DNA of 64,000 nucleotides from Bacteroides sp. (GTDB lineage: Bacteria; Bacteroidota; Bacteroidia; Bacteroidales; Bacteroidaceae): the NCBI RefSeq assembly GCF_028690125.1, contig NZ_JAQVBV010000006.1, forward strand, positions 62,001-126,000, given 5' to 3'. The notes beneath the pieces were generated by a model. That model worked only from the letters and a program-made list of their open reading frames with translations. It did no database searches and had not been told where the DNA came from. This document shows, piece after piece, positions 61,110 through 64,000 of the stretch; position 1 is the stretch's first letter; each line of letters begins with the position of its first letter. Both the position numbers and the translations under genes were made by a program.

Positions 61110-62396
61110 TCAGATATGGTTGTAGTTGATGTTTTTCAAATCCATGAATCTCTTCAAGGCTTCCAAGTAATAATAATCAGCATAGTTTAGAGGAGTATCT
61201 ATCTCTGAACCATTTGGCAGTGAGCCTGTGGAGTGCATCAGGATGAAACCTTGGTTCTCACCGACTTTTGCCAGATAAGCATCACTTGACAAGCTTTTCA
61301 GAATCTTCTCGGCATAATCCAGATATTTCTTTCCGTCGGGAACCATTGTACTTAGCTCGATCAGTGCAGAAGCGGTTACAGAAGCTGCGGAAGCATCACG
61401 CGGAGTCTCATTGGTGACGGGTGCGTCATAGTCCCAATACGGGATAGCATCTTCTGTTTTTACGCGGTCTATAATCATATCGGCTATCTTCACTGCGAAA
61501 TTCAGGAAAGTGGTATCTTTTGTTTCGCGGTAGCAAGAAGCATATCCATAAACAGCCCAAGCCTGTCCGCGTGACCATGAAGAATCATCATTCTTGCCTT
61601 GGTGAGTTTGCTTACGTTCCACTGTGCCGTCGTTGTTGTAGCTTACTACGTGCCAGCAAGTATAATCGGGGCGGAAATGATGTTTCATTGTAGTGATGGC
61701 ATGCTTTACAGCGAGGTCTTTGTATTTGCTGTTGCCGGTTGCCTTGGCTACATTGAATAATAGGTCAAGATTCATCATGTTGTCAATGATTACGGGAAAA
61801 TTCCAGGTCCCGAAGTCCCAAGAACGGATAGCATTGATTGAGTCGTTGAAGCGTCCGCAAAGGTTATCGGCAGTTTCTCTCATCACTGCTGCTATTGTAT
61901 CGTTAGGGGCAAGTCGCTCTGCATTGCCATAACTGCAATTAATCATGAATCCTAGGTCGTGAGTCCCTTTGTAATAACGTACCGGATTGAGCAGATTTGT
62001 ATATTGAATTGCTTGTGCTTTCAGTGTGTCGTTTCCGGTCAGCTCATAAGCGTACCATAAAGAACCGGGGAAGAAACCGCTTGTCCAATCGTGGACACTG
62101 CAAAGTCGGCGTTTTCCTAGTTCTTCGGCAACAGGCTGTGCGCGAAGTGAGTCTTTGAAAGTCAATGAATCTCTTTCCAACTGGCGGCAGAGGAAATTCA
62201 TATCATAACCTGTACGGATAGAACGTGGAAGCAGCCCGGTAGAATCAATTTCTTCTGCCGTGAGTTGCAGTTGTGCAGAAGCCGCGTCCAGTCCTTTCTT
62301 AATCCAACTGTAGTCTTCCTTTGGAGTTGTCTGGCACGAAGCGAGTGCGAGCGTAACCGAAGTAAAGAGAACAAGTTTCTTTTTCATGTTATTCAT
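61110..62396 (-). CDS. GH88 unsaturated glucuronyl hydrolase
   Basis: About 428 residues from the ATG at 62396, giving a lipoprotein signal (KKLVLFTSVTLALASC, C21). An upstream ATG at 62435 would add 13 residues that lack signal character. (alpha/alpha)6 barrel motifs: SVHDWTSGFFPGSLWYAYE, NMMNLDLLFNVAKATGNSKY, SSWSRGQAWAVYGYASCYRET, YWDYDAP and SAASVTASALIELS. GH88 removes the 4,5-unsaturated uronic acid left by the lyases. It belongs to the PUL between SusD and PL12. Confidence 0.92.
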   Translation of the reverse strand: MNNMKKKLVLFTSVTLALASCQTTPKEDYSWIKKGLDAASAQLQLTAEEIDSTGLLPRSIRTGYDMNFLCRQLERDSLTFKDSLRAQPVAEELGKRRLCSVHDWTSGFFPGSLWYAYELTGNDTLKAQAIQYTNLLNPVRYYKGTHDLGFMINCSYGNAERLAPNDTIAAVMRETADNLCGRFNDSINAIRSWDFGTWNFPVIIDNMMNLDLLFNVAKATGNSKYKDLAVKHAITTMKHHFRPDYTCWHVVSYNNDGTVERKQTHQGKNDDSSWSRGQAWAVYGYASCYRETKDTTFLNFAVKIADMIIDRVKTEDAIPYWDYDAPVTNETPRDASAASVTASALIELSTMVPDGKKYLDYAEKILKSLSSDAYLAKVGENQGFILMHSTGSLPNGSEIDTPLNYADYYYLEALKRFMDLKNINYNHI

Positions 62397-62580
62397 TTTA
62401 AGTGATTGTTTTTTGAAATTTTGTAACTGACACAAAAGTAGGGGATGAGTCTGACTTGGTGTGGCAGGAATGTTGAAAAGGCATTTAAATCGGACTTTTC
62501 AACTTTAAGTTTTGTTGAAAATGGTTTTAATATTCTCCAATATGCTTCGGAATAAAGCATATTGAAGAGAATTCTATGGT

Positions 62581-64000
62581 TTATTTCCAACCGGGATTCT
62601 GGTTGAATAATATGCATAAATCCATTTCGTGTTGTGGGATAGGAAGTAATTCGTGCTTGTTCTTCACCGTATATTGTTGAACAAGATATCTGAAACTATC
62701 GCCATCTGTTACCCACCAGTCAGCCAATGCAGAACGAGTTTTTTGAACGGTTTCGTAATAGATACCCCAACGTACTAAGTCCATGCGGCGATGGCCTTCA
62801 AATGCTAATTCATAGGCGCGCTCCTTTTGGATAGCTTCCCGGAATCCCTGTTCGTCCAACCCCTGTGGAATATCGCATTCGCTGGTATTACCCGGATATC
62901 CATATCCACGGCGGCGTACTTCATTGATAGCTGCATATGCTTCGGTGGTAGGTCCGTGTTTCCATTCGTTCAATGCTTCTGCATACAATAATAATACATC
63001 GGCATAACGAAGAAAATACCAATTGACGTTAGACCTGTCATTGTTTATCAGTTTTCCTGTTGTCACGTATTTTTCAATATCCCATTTGGCAGGGGTGAAG
63101 TTTTGTTTGTTTTTTTGTTCCTTGATAGGATCAGCATCTTTCGCATTTGCCACATCTTCTGAGTCTGTGGCTTTGGCTGCCCACAATATATGGTTATCAT
63201 CGTACTTGTAATTAGCTATCGAGAGGTCACGACGTAAGTCATTTTTGTTTTTTTCTTCTCTCCAATCCAATACAAACGTATGAACTGCTTTCTGATTTCC
63301 AGCAGAACTTCCGCGAACACCTGCAATTGCAGTCGTTTTTACTCCGTTCCATTTTCCAATACGTCCCACAGGATCTCCGGAACCGGATACTGTTGGTGAA
63401 TAGAATGAGATTTCAATGAGGCTTTCTGCCGGATTCCATACACCATTGCAGGTATTCTTCCACAATTGTTCGTAACTGGACAGTAAAGAGTGTTTTCCCG
63501 AATTAATGAGGATGCTTGCGGTTTTTGCAGCATCTTCCCATTTCGCTGTATTTCTTACGGGATATCCCGCCCAGGTAGCATATACTTTTGTTAATAAACC
63601 AAGTGCGGCCCCTTTTGAAAAACGGTATTGAGCACTTTCGCGGAGTTGGTCGTCTACGGCATAAGGCAAAACATCTGCAGCATAAAGTAAGTCGCTTTCA
63701 ATAAACTCATAGACTTTGTCCGGTGTTGCCTGTACAAAGGTTGCAGGTGCTTGATGAGACATTGCTGTATTCGTCATCAAAGTGATATTTCCATATCTCC
63801 GTATTAATTCAAAGTAGAACATAGCCCGCAATGCTCTGGCTTCGGCAATATAAAGCGTGGCTAACTTTTTGTCTGTACTGGAATAATTTTGCATTTTATT
63901 AGAAATGCGTTCCAGGAAATCGTTTGCTCTGTATACTCCTTTATATAATACTTCCCATACTTGCTGCACTTCCATTTGTGTGGTAGGAAATGCGTTATTG
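62581..64000 (-). CDS. SusD/RagB family outer-membrane glycan-binding lipoprotein (5' end outside window)
   Basis: The frame stays open to the window edge (NNAFPTTQMEVQQVWEVLYKGVYRANDFLERI), so the N-terminal signal is missing. The visible ~470 residues are the SusD TPR-like fold: ATLYIAEARALRAMFYFELIRRYG, AALGLLTKVYATWAGYPV, and the conserved FLRYADVLLLYAEALNE, EVRRRGYG, AFEGHRRMDLVRWGIYY, LLPIPQHEMDLCILFNQNPGWK. SusD pairs with a SusC TonB receptor, expected further upstream. It binds heparan chains at the surface. Confidence 0.9.
   Translation of the reverse strand, partial: NNAFPTTQMEVQQVWEVLYKGVYRANDFLERISNKMQNYSSTDKKLATLYIAEARALRAMFYFELIRRYGNITLMTNTAMSHQAPATFVQATPDKVYEFIESDLLYAADVLPYAVDDQLRESAQYRFSKGAALGLLTKVYATWAGYPVRNTAKWEDAAKTASILINSGKHSLLSSYEQLWKNTCNGVWNPAESLIEISFYSPTVSGSGDPVGRIGKWNGVKTTAIAGVRGSSAGNQKAVHTFVLDWREEKNKNDLRRDLSIANYKYDDNHILWAAKATDSEDVANAKDADPIKEQKNKQNFTPAKWDIEKYVTTGKLINNDRSNVNWYFLRYADVLLLYAEALNEWKHGPTTEAYAAINEVRRRGYGYPGNTSECDIPQGLDEQGFREAIQKERAYELAFEGHRRMDLVRWGIYYETVQKTRSALADWWVTDGDSFRYLVQQYTVKNKHELLPIPQHEMDLCILFNQNPGWK

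Overview
The window is a chromosome segment of a Bacteroides species, probably in the B. thetaiotaomicron/ovatus group. The reasons are an AT-rich base composition, repeated promoter-like TAnnTTTG -7 elements just upstream of genes, type V (FimA/Mfa) fimbrial lipoproteins, SusD-type outer-membrane binding proteins, serine-type sulfatases, DUF5606/DUF3276/DUF4250 proteins typical of Bacteroidetes, and a heparin/heparan-sulfate utilisation locus with the lyase, sulfatase and glycuronidase order known from B. thetaiotaomicron. No rRNA, tRNA, CRISPR array or intact transposon was seen.

Layout. (1) 1-12,000 is housekeeping: the tail of a TrkA-C protein, HIT hydrolase, HslR, Pth, ribosomal protein L25, a PUR-alpha-like protein, then nusB-yajC-ybbR-coaE-DUF5606, clpB, an unknown protein and a LysR regulator. 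(2) 12,000-25,000 holds a YccF gene interrupted by an amber codon, a YeiH-type exporter, a degenerate hybrid two-component/AraC protein, recA, bcp, a saccharopine/carboxynorspermidine dehydrogenase, three envelope proteins and dnaK. (3) 25,000-37,300 is accessory surface biology: a five-gene type V fimbrial operon on the minus strand (major fimbrillin, FimB/Mfa2-like anchor, three large accessory/tip lipoproteins), placed back to back with a three-gene plus-strand operon of a DUF4402 pilin, a PapD-like chaperone and a usher-like outer-membrane barrel. The two share a 409 bp divergent control region. (4) 37,300-51,000 has Pit phosphate transporter plus PhoU-like DUF47 partner, DedA, an ECF sigma factor cluster with an outer-membrane barrel protein, a ClC chloride channel, a stand-alone sulfatase, an ankyrin protein and endonuclease IV. 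(5) 51,050-51,660 is a noncoding block of nested perfect inverted repeats. (6) 51,660-64,000 is a minus-strand polysaccharide utilisation locus: SusD-like protein (cut by the window end), GH88, PL12 lyase, 6-O-sulfatase-like protein, DUF3604/PHP-like protein, ROK sugar kinase and PL15 lyase.

How the genes work together. The PUL genes form a capture-depolymerise-desulfate-phosphorylate chain for heparan sulfate: SusD binds at the surface, PL12/PL15 lyases cut, GH88 removes the unsaturated uronic acid, the sulfatase removes sulfate from glucosamine, and the ROK kinase phosphorylates the released sugar. The most unusual feature is the pairing of two mechanistically unrelated pilus assembly systems, lipoprotein strand-exchange type V pili and a minimal periplasmic chaperone-usher system, on either side of one intergenic region. 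Hairpins and palindromes there and between pilin and chaperone suggest dosage control or switching. All functional statements are from reading sequence; no database search was run.
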